A DNA stretch of 64,000 nt from DASYTH01 sp035762905 (lineage in GTDB: Bacteria; Actinomycetota; Actinomycetes; Mycobacteriales; Pseudonocardiaceae). Position numbers and translations under genes: made by a program. Location: contig NZ_DASUCC010000077.1 of the NCBI RefSeq assembly GCF_035762905.1, forward strand, positions 1 to 64,000, given 5' to 3'. Shown piece by piece: positions 16,881 to 25,364 of the stretch (within the stretch, counting starts at the first letter, position 1; every line of letters begins with the position of its first letter). The notes beneath the pieces were generated by a model. The model was not told the origin of the DNA. It searched no databases and was given only the letters and a program-made list of their open reading frames with translations.

Positions 16881-17456
16881 TCAGCGCTCGGCGGTCAGCC
16901 GGTCGACGAGGGGTTCGAGGTCGGTGGCCAGCAGGTCGTGCAGGTAGACCGCGGCGACCCGGTGCGCCCGGTCCAGCACGATCGTCGACGGCACCACCGA
17001 GCGCGGGTAGCCCTTCAGGGCCAGCAGCGACCGGCCCGGCGGGTCGTAGATGGACGGGTAGGTGATGCCGCGGTCGCGGACGAAGTCCTGCGGCGCGGTG
17101 CGCTGCTCGTCCCGCACGTCGATGCCGAGCACGGTCACCCCGGCGTCCCGGTTCGCCTCGTAGAGCTCCTGCAGCTCGGGGGCCTCGACCCGGCACGGCC
17201 CGCACCACGAGCCCCAGATGTTGAGCACGACCACCTGGCCGGCGAAGTCGGACAGCGCGATCCGGCGGCCCTGCGCCAACAGGTCGTCGCCGGACAACTC
17301 GCCGATCGGCTTGCGGTCCGCGCCCTCGTAGAAGATCTCGGTCTTGCCGTCCGGGGAGACGAACTGGAACTCGGTGCCGGAGGCGACCGCGTCAGGCCCG
17401 GTGGAGCACCCGGCCAGCGCGAGCAGAATCGCCAGCAGGGGCAACATGAATCTCAT
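16881..17456 (-). CDS. resA: ResA/TlpA-like thiol-disulfide lipoprotein
   Basis: A membrane-anchored thioredoxin-fold protein that reduces apocytochrome c haem-binding cysteines. 191 residues. The N-terminus is a lipoprotein signal (MRFMLPLLAILLALAGC) with Cys17 as the likely lipidation site. The active site is WCGPC within NIWGSWCGPCRVEAPEL. The ATG at 17456 overlaps the stop of the phosphatase gene (ATGA), and ccdA follows. Confidence 0.94.
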   Translation of the reverse strand: MRFMLPLLAILLALAGCSTGPDAVASGTEFQFVSPDGKTEIFYEGADRKPIGELSGDDLLAQGRRIALSDFAGQVVVLNIWGSWCGPCRVEAPELQELYEANRDAGVTVLGIDVRDEQRTAPQDFVRDRGITYPSIYDPPGRSLLALKGYPRSVVPSTIVLDRAHRVAAVYLHDLLATDLEPLVDRLTAER

Positions 17457-18082
17457 GCGCCGGTCACCTTCGGGCTGCTCGACCCGGCCGGTTCGCTGTA
17501 GCGGATGTCGACCAGTTGCTCGTCGTCGAAAACCAGGCTGGTCATGGACGCCAGCGAGCACTCCCGGCGGCGCGGGTCGTGCCACAGCCGCTGGCCGGCC
17601 AGGAACCGGCGCACCGTCCAGATCGGCAGCTGGTGCGACACGCACACCGCCTCGTGCCCGGCCGCCCGCTCGCGGGCCCGGTACACCGCGGCCAGCATCC
17701 GGTGCGCGACCTCGAGGTACGGCTCGCCCCAGGACGGCCGGAACGGGTTGCGCAGCATCGGCCAGTTCCGCGGCGAGCGCAGCACCCCGTCGCCGACGGA
17801 CACCTTCCGGCCCTCGAACAGGTTGGCCGCCTCGATCAGCCGCGCATCGGTGTGCAGCTCCAGCCGGTGTGAGTCGGCGATCGGCGCCGCGGTCTCCTGC
17901 GCGCGCTGCAGCGGGGAGGCCACGACGTGGACGATGTCGTTGTCCCGCAGGTGCTCCGCCACGGTGAGGGCCTGCCGGTGACCCAGCTCGGAGAGCCCGA
18001 ACCCGTCCAGCCGGCCGTACAGCACCCCGGTCGGGTTGTGCACCTCACCGTGCCGCAGCAAGTGCACGACGGTTCTGCTCAA
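17453..18082 (-). CDS. Histidine phosphatase (phosphoglycerate mutase-like) family protein
   Basis: A 209-residue cytoplasmic phosphatase-fold protein. The catalytic LLRHGEVHNP motif with the phospho-acceptor His is at residues 9-18, with the second His in CVSHQLPIW. The TTG start at 18082 gives LSRTVVHLLRHGE and overlaps the hemL stop (TTGA), consistent with coupling; no ATG is available nearby. Its counterpart in mycobacteria (Rv0525) keeps the same place between hemL and resA. The substrate is unknown, and the cytochrome/haem setting may be coincidental. Confidence 0.85.
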   Translation of the reverse strand: MSRTVVHLLRHGEVHNPTGVLYGRLDGFGLSELGHRQALTVAEHLRDNDIVHVVASPLQRAQETAAPIADSHRLELHTDARLIEAANLFEGRKVSVGDGVLRSPRNWPMLRNPFRPSWGEPYLEVAHRMLAAVYRARERAAGHEAVCVSHQLPIWTVRRFLAGQRLWHDPRRRECSLASMTSLVFDDEQLVDIRYSEPAGSSSPKVTGA

Positions 18083-19404
18083 CTGTGTCCTTCCTCGACT
18101 GCCTCTGCCGCGGCGGCGGCCGCGGCCGGGAGCGCGTCGGCGATCACCCCGAACACCGCGTCGTCCATGGCCGCGTTGACGAACCACGACTCGTACGCGC
18201 TCGGCGGGGCGTACACCCCCCGGTCCAGCATGGCATGGAAGAACGCCGGGAACCGCCAGGTGTCGGTGGCCCGGGCCGCCGCGTAGTCGCGCACCGGGTC
18301 CTCGGTGAAGAACACGCTGAGCAGGCTGCCCGCGTACTGCACCCGGTGCGGCACGCCCACCGCGGTCAGCGCGTTGGTCAGCAGGGCGCCCAGCCGCTGC
18401 GAGTTGGCGTCCAGCGCCCGGTACACGGCGGTGTCCGCGACCCGCAGCGTGGTCAGCCCGGCGGCCACCGCCACCGGGTTCCCGGACAGCGTTCCGGCCT
18501 GGTAGACCGGCCCGGACGGGGCCAGCGCGGCCATCACGTCGGCCCGCCCGCCGAACGCCGCGGCCGGCAGTCCGCCGGACATGACCTTGCCGAAGGTGAA
18601 CAGGTCGGCGGCGACCGGGTCGAGCCCGAACCAGCCGGCCGCGGACACCCGGAACCCGGTCATTACCTCGTCCATGATCAGCAGCGCGCCGTGTGCCGCG
18701 GTGATCTCGCGCAGCGCCGCGTTGAAGCCGGACTCCGGCGGCACGGCGCCCATGTTGCCGGCGGCCGCCTCGGTGATCACCGCGGCGATCTGCCCGCCGT
18801 GCTCGGCGAACACCGCCCGCACCGCGTCGATGTCGTTGTACGGCAACACGATCGTGTCGGCGGCGGCCGCCCCGGTCACCCCGGGCGTGGTCGGCAGGCC
18901 GAGCGTGGCCACCCCGGAGCCGGCGTCGGCCAGCAGCGCGTCCACGTGACCGTGGTAACAGCCGGCGAACTTCACGATCCGGCCGCGCCCGGTGAACCCG
19001 CGAGCCAGCCGGATCGCGCTCATCGTGGCCTCGGTGCCGGAGTTGACCAGCCGCACCTGCTGCACCGGGGCGACCCGGCGGATGATCTCCTCGGCCAGCT
19101 CGATCTCGCCCTCGGTCGGGGTGCCGAACGACAGTCCGGAGCCGGCCGCCACCCGCACCGCATCGACCACCGCCGGGTGCGCGTGGCCCAGGATCATCGG
19201 CCCCCACGAGCCGACCAGGTCCACGTACCGGTTGTCGTCGACGTCCCACAGGTAGGGTCCCTCGCCCCGGACCATGAACCGCGGGGTGCCGCCGACCGCC
19301 TTGAACGCCCGCACCGGCGAGTTCACCCCGCCGGGGGTGGCCGCGCGGGCCCGGTCGAACAGGGTCGCCGACCGCCGCGCCTGCTGCTGCGCCTCTGCCC
19401 TCAC
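18079..19404 (-). CDS. hemL: HemL, glutamate-1-semialdehyde 2,1-aminomutase
   Basis: A PLP enzyme that converts glutamate-1-semialdehyde to 5-aminolevulinate, the C5 entry to haem. 441 residues. Seen: ATPGGVNSPVRAF, NSGTEATMSAIRLARG, the GCYHGHVD loop, MDEVMTGFR, and the PLP lysine Lys273 in LFTFGKVMSGGLPAAAFGG. The usual EPxAGNMG reads EAAAGNMG here. The GTG start (19404) is set by family length. The gene sits 11 bp after the large membrane-protein gene and leads into the cytochrome c maturation chain, linking haem supply to haem use. Confidence 0.96.
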   Translation of the reverse strand: MRAEAQQQARRSATLFDRARAATPGGVNSPVRAFKAVGGTPRFMVRGEGPYLWDVDDNRYVDLVGSWGPMILGHAHPAVVDAVRVAAGSGLSFGTPTEGEIELAEEIIRRVAPVQQVRLVNSGTEATMSAIRLARGFTGRGRIVKFAGCYHGHVDALLADAGSGVATLGLPTTPGVTGAAAADTIVLPYNDIDAVRAVFAEHGGQIAAVITEAAAGNMGAVPPESGFNAALREITAAHGALLIMDEVMTGFRVSAAGWFGLDPVAADLFTFGKVMSGGLPAAAFGGRADVMAALAPSGPVYQAGTLSGNPVAVAAGLTTLRVADTAVYRALDANSQRLGALLTNALTAVGVPHRVQYAGSLLSVFFTEDPVRDYAAARATDTWRFPAFFHAMLDRGVYAPPSAYESWFVNAAMDDAVFGVIADALPAAAAAAAEAVEEGHS

Positions 19405-19415
19405 GCGCCCCAGTC

Positions 19416-22400
19416 TCACATGACGATGCTGACCCGGCCGAGCCACCGCTCCCGCCAGGCCACCCGCAGCCGGATCGCCCGCAGCGGCACCCGGTCGCGG
19501 ATCAGCGTGGCCACCACCTCGCGCTGCGCCCACGGGCACAGTTCGGAGAGCATCTCCGGGATCCGGCTGCGGGTGATGTCCTCGGCGAGCGTGACCGACA
19601 CCTTGGCCCGGCCCCGGACCCGGCCGTCCGGCAGCACCCGGACCCGGTAGTAGTCCACCCGACCGCCGGTGACCTGGCCGCTGGCCGCGCACAGTTGGGC
19701 CAGCACCAGCTGGGCGACGTCCGGCGGGCGCTTGGCCGCGTCGAACTCCAGCGGCACCGTCCAGGACAACCACAGCGGATGCTCGATGCCGCTGTCCGGG
19801 TCGGCGATCCCCGGCCGGACCGGGCCGGTGGACAGCACCTGGTAGTCGGTGGCCGGCGAACTGGCGATCCGGCTGCGTTCGCGCACCCCCTGGCGGCGGG
19901 TCAGCCCGCAGTCGCTGGCCACCAGCCCGAGTCCCTCGGCGATCGGCAGGCAGGTGCCGGCCGCCGACGGCGTGCGGCCGCTGCGGGCCGGGGCGATCGG
20001 CAGCATCACGTTGATGAACGCGATCTCCTGCAGGGTGGCCCCGGACATGGCCAGGATGCCGATGTTGCGGGCCACCAGGTCGGCGGCGAGGGCCGCGGAC
20101 GAGCCGACCCGGGCCGGCCCGACGAAGGTGACCAGCTGCACCGTCTCCGGCACGCCCGGCGGCGCCCAGCCGAACAGGTCGGCCTTGCGCTCGGCGTACC
20201 GGTTCGCGTGCGGGGCCAGCACCGACCACCACTCGCCGCGCACCCGGCCGAACCGCCGGTCGGCGATCTGCAGACCGAGCCCGATGTCCTGGGCCATGCC
20301 GGCGATGTCGCGCAGCAGGTCCAGCCGCTTCTCCGGCTGGCGGTCGTCCAGCCCGACCAGCACCCGCAGCGCCATCCCGTTGGCCGTGCGGGGCGCCTCG
20401 CCGGAGCCGTCCTCGCGGAACCGTCCCGGCGGGTCGCGGAACGGCGCCACCGGGGACTGCAGGAACAGCACCGGGACGCCGCCGTCGGCCGCCGCCGTGG
20501 CGATGCCCTGGTAGATCCGGCTGACCATCAGGGAATCGGCGAACTCCGGCCGCCACGGGTCGTAGCCGATGGTGATCAGGATCTCGGTGCTGTTCGCCGG
20601 GTCGTAGAGGAAGTTCGGGTTGATCACCACGCTGCCGTGGTAGAGGTGGCTGGCCGGGTTGCGCTCGTCCGGGCGCGGACCGGCGGAGATCCGGTTGATC
20701 GACACGCCCTCGACCGGCTTGTGCGGGGTGTCCGGGGTCCAGGTGTGCACCTGGAAGCCGGCCATGACCGGATGGAACGCCAGCGTCTCGGTGGCCACCC
20801 GGTCGTTCTCGGTCGGCGGGATGAAGTCGATCTGCGGCGCGGGCGGGGCGGTCCGGTCGGCCGTGCCGTAGTGCGTCACGTTGAACATCACGGCGGCGCT
20901 GCCGGAGCTGGCCGCCCGGGCGGCGACGGCGGCGAGTGCGGGGTGCGCGCGGGTGGCGCTCGTGTCGCCGTCCGACCCGACCGTGGAGAAGTTGGCGGTG
21001 CAGCGCTTGGGCCGCCGGGCTTTCCGGCGGATCTCGGTGATCAGCCAGTTCGGGTTGACCTGGGCGCCGGGGACCCGGCTGCGCCGCTTGACCGCCTTGG
21101 CCACACCGTCGAGTCCGACCAGCACGGCCAGCAGCAGCAGCGCGCTGATGGCCGCCAGGAACGGCCCGGCCAGCCGGTCGTCCCGGCCGCCGGCCACGGC
21201 GAGGGCCAGTGCCCCGGCGATGATCACCGAGGTGTAGGCGACGTACCGGGGGAACAGCCGCAGCTGCCCGAGCACCGACTTTCCGGACGGGATGTCCAGC
21301 CGGGACAGCATCACGCCGGGCACCAGCAGCAGCATGGTGACGATCGCGTCGGCCGAGGAGATCACCGAGTCGTCACTGCCCGGCAGGCCGAGCCAGGCGC
21401 CGAGCGGGCCGAGCACCGGCACCCCGGCGAACAGCTGCGGCTGCAGCAGCACGCCGAACCCGACGACCAGCAGCAGCACGGCGAGCAGCAGCTTGGACAC
21501 GTTGGCCGCGAGCGAGGGCGGATCGTCCACCAGTGCCATGTAGACGGTCGCCGAGACCGGCTCGACCGACTGTGGGTCGGAGCCGAACGGCCGGCGCTGC
21601 CAGTGCGCGTGCCCGGCGTTCTCCCTCGGGTCGTTGTCCACGTAGATGTCGGTGTGGACCTGTGATCGGGTCAGCGCGTCCGCCCACCGGCGCAGCCTGT
21701 CCGGGTCGACAAGGCCCTCGGCGAGCTTGCGCAGGTTGTCCGACTCGTACTGGTGGGCAAGGTGCCCGAGGCCGGTGATCACCCGTTTCTGCGGCTCAAG
21801 GCTCTCCTCGACCGAGACCGGGTTGCCCGGGTCGGTGCGGGCCGGGAACCGGGGCCGGCGCCGGGAGAACGTCGAGTAGCAGTCCTCGATGTAGGACATG
21901 AACACCTCGAGGTCCCGGTAGCGGCGCCGGCCGAACTCGGCCAGCCGGGACACGATGCCCTGCAGCTCCAGCTCGAGCAGCTTGGGCGCCACCGTGTTCA
22001 GCTCGGCGTAGCCGTCGGCGACCGCGTGCATGTCGTTGACCAGCGAGCGCAGCGCCGGCGCGTCCACGTCGCTGGTCAGGAAGAACCGGCGCACCTGGAT
22101 CTCCGGCGGCACCTCGAGGGTGACGTGGTAGGAGTTCACCGCGCGCGGGATGACCGTGGCGTACTGCACGGTGAACTCGTGCCGGAACGCGCCCGCGCCC
22201 CACCGGGCGATCGTGGCCCGGCCGCGCAGGTCCCGGGACCTGGCCGGCATCACGGGGGCGTCGTAGCGCAGGAACGCCTGCGTCTTGTTCGTGCGGACCT
22301 GGGCCACCAGCAGGTACTCCGAGGCGGCCACGTCGAGCAGCCGCAGGAACGGGCTGTCCGCCGGGAACAGCTGCTCCACCGCGGTCGCCGCCTTGTCCCG

Positions 22401-23060
22401 GATGCTGTCCGAGTCGGTGGCCCGGTGCCGGGCCGAGCGGGGCCGCACCGGGCTGGGGTGCCGGCCGGCGGTGTCGATCAGGTTGGCGATGGTGGCCTCG
22501 ATCAGCCAGCGGGACCGGTTCAGGCCGTGCCGGATGTCGTAGAGCAGCTCGCCAGGCACCTCGGTGCGCGGGTCGGAGTTGAGGAACATCCGGAACGCCT
22601 TGCTCACCCCGTGGATCAGCGCGTGCGCGGTCTCCACCTGGGTGAGCCGGGGCACCACCTCACCCGCGGCGTTGCGCACCACCACCGGCGCGAGGTCGGT
22701 CCGCGACTGCCGGGCCACCGGGAGCCACACCGACGACGGGCGGGACTCCTGCGTCGGGTCCGAGCGCAGCGCGTGCAGCTGGTCGGGGGTGAGCACGGTC
22801 ATGTCGATGTCGATGGTGACCGAGCGGGCCATGTGGGTGGAGTCGGCCAGGGTCAGCGCCTCGGACATGCGGTCGATGTGCTCGAGTCGCAATGCGAGGG
22901 CAAGCAGGTGCAGTCCGAGCGCCTCCTGGTGGGCGTCGTGCGGCGGCGGGGAGGTCGGGATCGGCGTTTGGCGCAGTGCCGCGAGGAAGCCGGCCAGCCG
23001 GTCCGGACCGGTTCGTCGGTTCCGGTTGCGAAGCATGGTCAGCGACCCGTTGAACACCAT
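19416..23060 (-). CDS. Very large membrane protein of unknown function
   Basis: A 1214-residue protein I cannot place in a named family. Two large soluble halves (residues 1-515 and 660-1214) flank a compact membrane block with four helices (about 520-542, 566-588, 605-624, 630-650). The N-half has charged helical segments; the C-half has alternating hydrophobic strands (LTFVGPARVGSSAALAADLV, ILITIGYDPWRP). No signal peptide or catalytic motif stands out. The ATG at 23060 is preceded by AGGAG with 10-nt spacing. Base composition matches the flanks. It may share transcription with hemL, 11 bp downstream, and diverges from menJ. Confidence 0.8.
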   Translation of the reverse strand: MVFNGSLTMLRNRNRRTGPDRLAGFLAALRQTPIPTSPPPHDAHQEALGLHLLALALRLEHIDRMSEALTLADSTHMARSVTIDIDMTVLTPDQLHALRSDPTQESRPSSVWLPVARQSRTDLAPVVVRNAAGEVVPRLTQVETAHALIHGVSKAFRMFLNSDPRTEVPGELLYDIRHGLNRSRWLIEATIANLIDTAGRHPSPVRPRSARHRATDSDSIRDKAATAVEQLFPADSPFLRLLDVAASEYLLVAQVRTNKTQAFLRYDAPVMPARSRDLRGRATIARWGAGAFRHEFTVQYATVIPRAVNSYHVTLEVPPEIQVRRFFLTSDVDAPALRSLVNDMHAVADGYAELNTVAPKLLELELQGIVSRLAEFGRRRYRDLEVFMSYIEDCYSTFSRRRPRFPARTDPGNPVSVEESLEPQKRVITGLGHLAHQYESDNLRKLAEGLVDPDRLRRWADALTRSQVHTDIYVDNDPRENAGHAHWQRRPFGSDPQSVEPVSATVYMALVDDPPSLAANVSKLLLAVLLLVVGFGVLLQPQLFAGVPVLGPLGAWLGLPGSDDSVISSADAIVTMLLLVPGVMLSRLDIPSGKSVLGQLRLFPRYVAYTSVIIAGALALAVAGGRDDRLAGPFLAAISALLLLAVLVGLDGVAKAVKRRSRVPGAQVNPNWLITEIRRKARRPKRCTANFSTVGSDGDTSATRAHPALAAVAARAASSGSAAVMFNVTHYGTADRTAPPAPQIDFIPPTENDRVATETLAFHPVMAGFQVHTWTPDTPHKPVEGVSINRISAGPRPDERNPASHLYHGSVVINPNFLYDPANSTEILITIGYDPWRPEFADSLMVSRIYQGIATAAADGGVPVLFLQSPVAPFRDPPGRFREDGSGEAPRTANGMALRVLVGLDDRQPEKRLDLLRDIAGMAQDIGLGLQIADRRFGRVRGEWWSVLAPHANRYAERKADLFGWAPPGVPETVQLVTFVGPARVGSSAALAADLVARNIGILAMSGATLQEIAFINVMLPIAPARSGRTPSAAGTCLPIAEGLGLVASDCGLTRRQGVRERSRIASSPATDYQVLSTGPVRPGIADPDSGIEHPLWLSWTVPLEFDAAKRPPDVAQLVLAQLCAASGQVTGGRVDYYRVRVLPDGRVRGRAKVSVTLAEDITRSRIPEMLSELCPWAQREVVATLIRDRVPLRAIRLRVAWRERWLGRVSIVM

Positions 23061-23185
23061 GTGATTCGGAATCTCCTATGGCGACCGGTGATACGTGACA
23101 CCGTTAACCGAGATCGTGCCCAAAAGCAAACGGTTAGACTGCCAAGGTCGTTCGTGAACGCCTTTCACAAGCCTCTGGGAGTTCC

Positions 23186-24484
23186 ATGACCGCGTCGAGC
23201 AGCCGGCGGACGGCGGGAGAGGACGCGGAGGTCATCGTGGTCGGCGCCGGTCCGGCCGGGTCCACCGCGGCCACCTATCTGGCCCGGGCCGGGCTGGACG
23301 TGCTGCTGCTGGAGAAGAGCGTTTTCCCCCGGGAGAAGGTGTGCGGCGACGGCCTCACCCCGCGCGGCGTGAAGCAGCTGATCGACCTGGGCGTGGACAC
23401 CCGCGAGGAGGCCGGCTGGCTGCACAACCGCGGCCTGCGGGTGGTCGGCGGCGGGGTCACGCTCGAGCTGGACTGGCCGGACCTGGCCTCGTTCCCGCCC
23501 TACGGCGTGGTCCGCCCCCGGCAGGACTTCGACGAGCTGTTGGCCCGCACCGCGCAGCGGGCCGGCGCCCGGCTGTTCGAGCAGACCTCGGTCACCGGCG
23601 CGGTCACCGACGAGCGCACCGGCCGGGTGGTCGGCGTGTCCGCCCGCACCGGCCCCACTCGCGAGCCGGTCAGCTACCGCGCACCCATCGTGCTGGCCTG
23701 CGACGGCGTGTCCGCCCGCCTGGCCCTGTCCGTGGGCATCGACAAGAACGACGCCCGCCCGATGGGTGTCGCCGTCCGCCGCTACTACACCAGCCCGCGC
23801 AGCAAGGACGACTACCTCGAGTCGCACCTGGAGCTCTGGGACCGCTCGGATCCCGCGCAGCCCAAGCTGCTCCCCGGCTACGGCTGGATCTTCGGCATGG
23901 GCGACGGCACCGTGAACGTCGGCCTCGGCATCCTGTCCACCTCGAAAGCCTTCGGCAGCACCGACTACCGCGCGCTGCTGCGCTCCTGGCTGGACGGCAC
24001 CCCCGAAGACTGGGGCCTGCGCGAACCGAACGCCGCCGGCAAGATCGGCGGCGCCGCCCTGCCCATGGGCTTCAACCGCACCCCGCACTACGCCGCCGGC
24101 CTCCTCCTCGTCGGCGACGCCGGCGGCATGGTCAACCCGTTCAACGGCGAGGGCATCGGCTACGCCATGGAATCCGCCCGCCTCGCCGCCGAATGCGTCA
24201 TCCAGGCCCTCGTCCGCCGCCCCGGCCCCGCCCGCGAACGCGCCCTCGCCGGCTACCCACTGGCCCTACGCCAGTCCCTCGGCAGCTACTACCGCCTGGG
24301 CAACATCTTCAGCCGCCTGATCGGCAACCCCGCCGTGATGCGCGTTGCCACGAAGTACGGCCTCCCCCGAGCCACCCTGATGAAACTCGTCCTCAAACTC
24401 CTCGCCGGCCTCTACGACCCCCGCGACGGCGACGCCTTCGACCGCATGATCACCGCCGCCACCCGGCTCGCCCCCAGCGCCTGA
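23186..24484 (+). CDS. menJ: MenJ-like geranylgeranyl reductase-family flavoprotein
   Basis: An FAD enzyme that saturates a double bond in a polyprenyl chain; in mycobacteria MenJ (Rv0561c) reduces the beta-isoprene unit of menaquinone-9. 432 residues. Seen: the FAD Rossmann motif VIVVGAGPAGSTAATYLARA at residues 16-35, CGDGLTPRGVKQL, and the second FAD motif LVGDAGGMVNPFNGEGI near residue 310. The ATG has GGGAG 8 nt upstream. Menaquinone genes elsewhere in the window make this assignment more likely than archaeal-type lipid reduction. The start is 125 bp from the divergent large membrane-protein gene. Confidence 0.88.
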   Translation: MTASSSRRTAGEDAEVIVVGAGPAGSTAATYLARAGLDVLLLEKSVFPREKVCGDGLTPRGVKQLIDLGVDTREEAGWLHNRGLRVVGGGVTLELDWPDLASFPPYGVVRPRQDFDELLARTAQRAGARLFEQTSVTGAVTDERTGRVVGVSARTGPTREPVSYRAPIVLACDGVSARLALSVGIDKNDARPMGVAVRRYYTSPRSKDDYLESHLELWDRSDPAQPKLLPGYGWIFGMGDGTVNVGLGILSTSKAFGSTDYRALLRSWLDGTPEDWGLREPNAAGKIGGAALPMGFNRTPHYAAGLLLVGDAGGMVNPFNGEGIGYAMESARLAAECVIQALVRRPGPARERALAGYPLALRQSLGSYYRLGNIFSRLIGNPAVMRVATKYGLPRATLMKLVLKLLAGLYDPRDGDAFDRMITAATRLAPSA

Positions 24485-24549
24485 CCCGCGCGGGAAGCCC
24501 CAAGCGCTCCGGCGTCCTGCCCTCCTGGATCCCAGCCGCCGCAATCCTC

Positions 24550-24609
24550 GGCGAGTCCCCGGAACCGGACCGGCGAGTTGCCGGCTGCGGGTAACCGAGT
24601 TACCGGTTC
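24550..24609 (+). repeat. 60-bp direct repeat, left copy
   Basis: Matches 25283-25342 at 59 of 60 positions; the single difference is in GCGAGT(T/C)GCCGG. Both copies contain GGGTAACCGAGTTACCGGTT, which holds a short dyad (GGTAAC..GTTACC). The pair brackets about 670 bp of the repeat-rich non-coding block. Confidence 0.9.
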
Positions 24610-25282
24610 GGGGCCGGGGAGTTGCTGGTTCCAAGCGTCCGGGTGGGCCTGGCTCCCGTCCCCGGCTGCGTCGGAACGCTCGGGTCGGTCGCCTTGGCTG
24701 GGCTGGGCCCGGCGTTCCGCGGCGCGGCTGTGGCCAGGCCACCGGGTGTCCAGGTGCGGGGCACGGGCCTGCCCACAACCGTGCACCGATCCCGTCCGGT
24801 CCCCCTGGACTTTCGGCTCGGCCAGTTGCCGAGTCCGGGGCCCATCGCTTGCGCCCGCCCCGGCGCCTGCGGCGCCGGGCCGGGCCGGGCCGTAGGCGCG
24901 GCGGTAGGGCCTCGGCTGGAGGGCGGCAATTCGGCCCCCAGGCGCCTGCGGCGCCGCTGGGGCCCCGCCCGCGGCGGCGGCTCAGGCTCGGTGGCCCGGT
25001 CTCGGCCGGAGGGTGGCAATTCGGCCTCGGTCGGGCCGAGCGTGGGCGCGATCCTCGGCGAGTCCCCGGTTCCGGTCCGGCGAGTCCCCCCGGTCCATTC
25101 TGGCGAGTTGTCGGTTGGGTCGGCGGGGGCCGCGGCGCAGGCGCGGTGGCCCGGCCCGGCGGTGGCCGGCGATTCGGCGCTTGAATCCGCAAACCGTCCG
25201 CACCGAGCCGGCAATTCGGTTGCCCGAGCTGACAACTCGCCGAACGTTGCCGTAATCCTCGGCGAGTCCCCGGTTGCGGTTC

Positions 25283-25342
25283 GGCGAGTCCCCGGAACCG
25301 GACCGGCGAGTCGCCGGCTGCGGGTAACCGAGTTACCGGTTC
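25283..25342 (+). repeat. 60-bp direct repeat, right copy
   Basis: Right-hand partner of the repeat at 24550-24609 (59/60 identical). It ends 22 bp before the thiolase stop codon. Confidence 0.9.
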
Positions 25343-25364
25343 CCGCGCATCCGGTGCTTGCGGC

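Larger units (their letters stand above)
24485..25364. repeat. 880-bp non-coding block of degenerate ~22-bp repeats
   Basis: No convincing gene lies between the convergent menJ and thiolase genes. The stretch is filled with variants of GGCGAGTCCCCGGTTCCGG and GGCAATTCGG spaced about 20-25 bp, clustered at 24541-24625, 24925-25120 and 25200-25345. Open frames across it are compositional and translate to Arg/Pro/Gly-rich text. A related set lies at 32425-32624. Confidence 0.7.
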
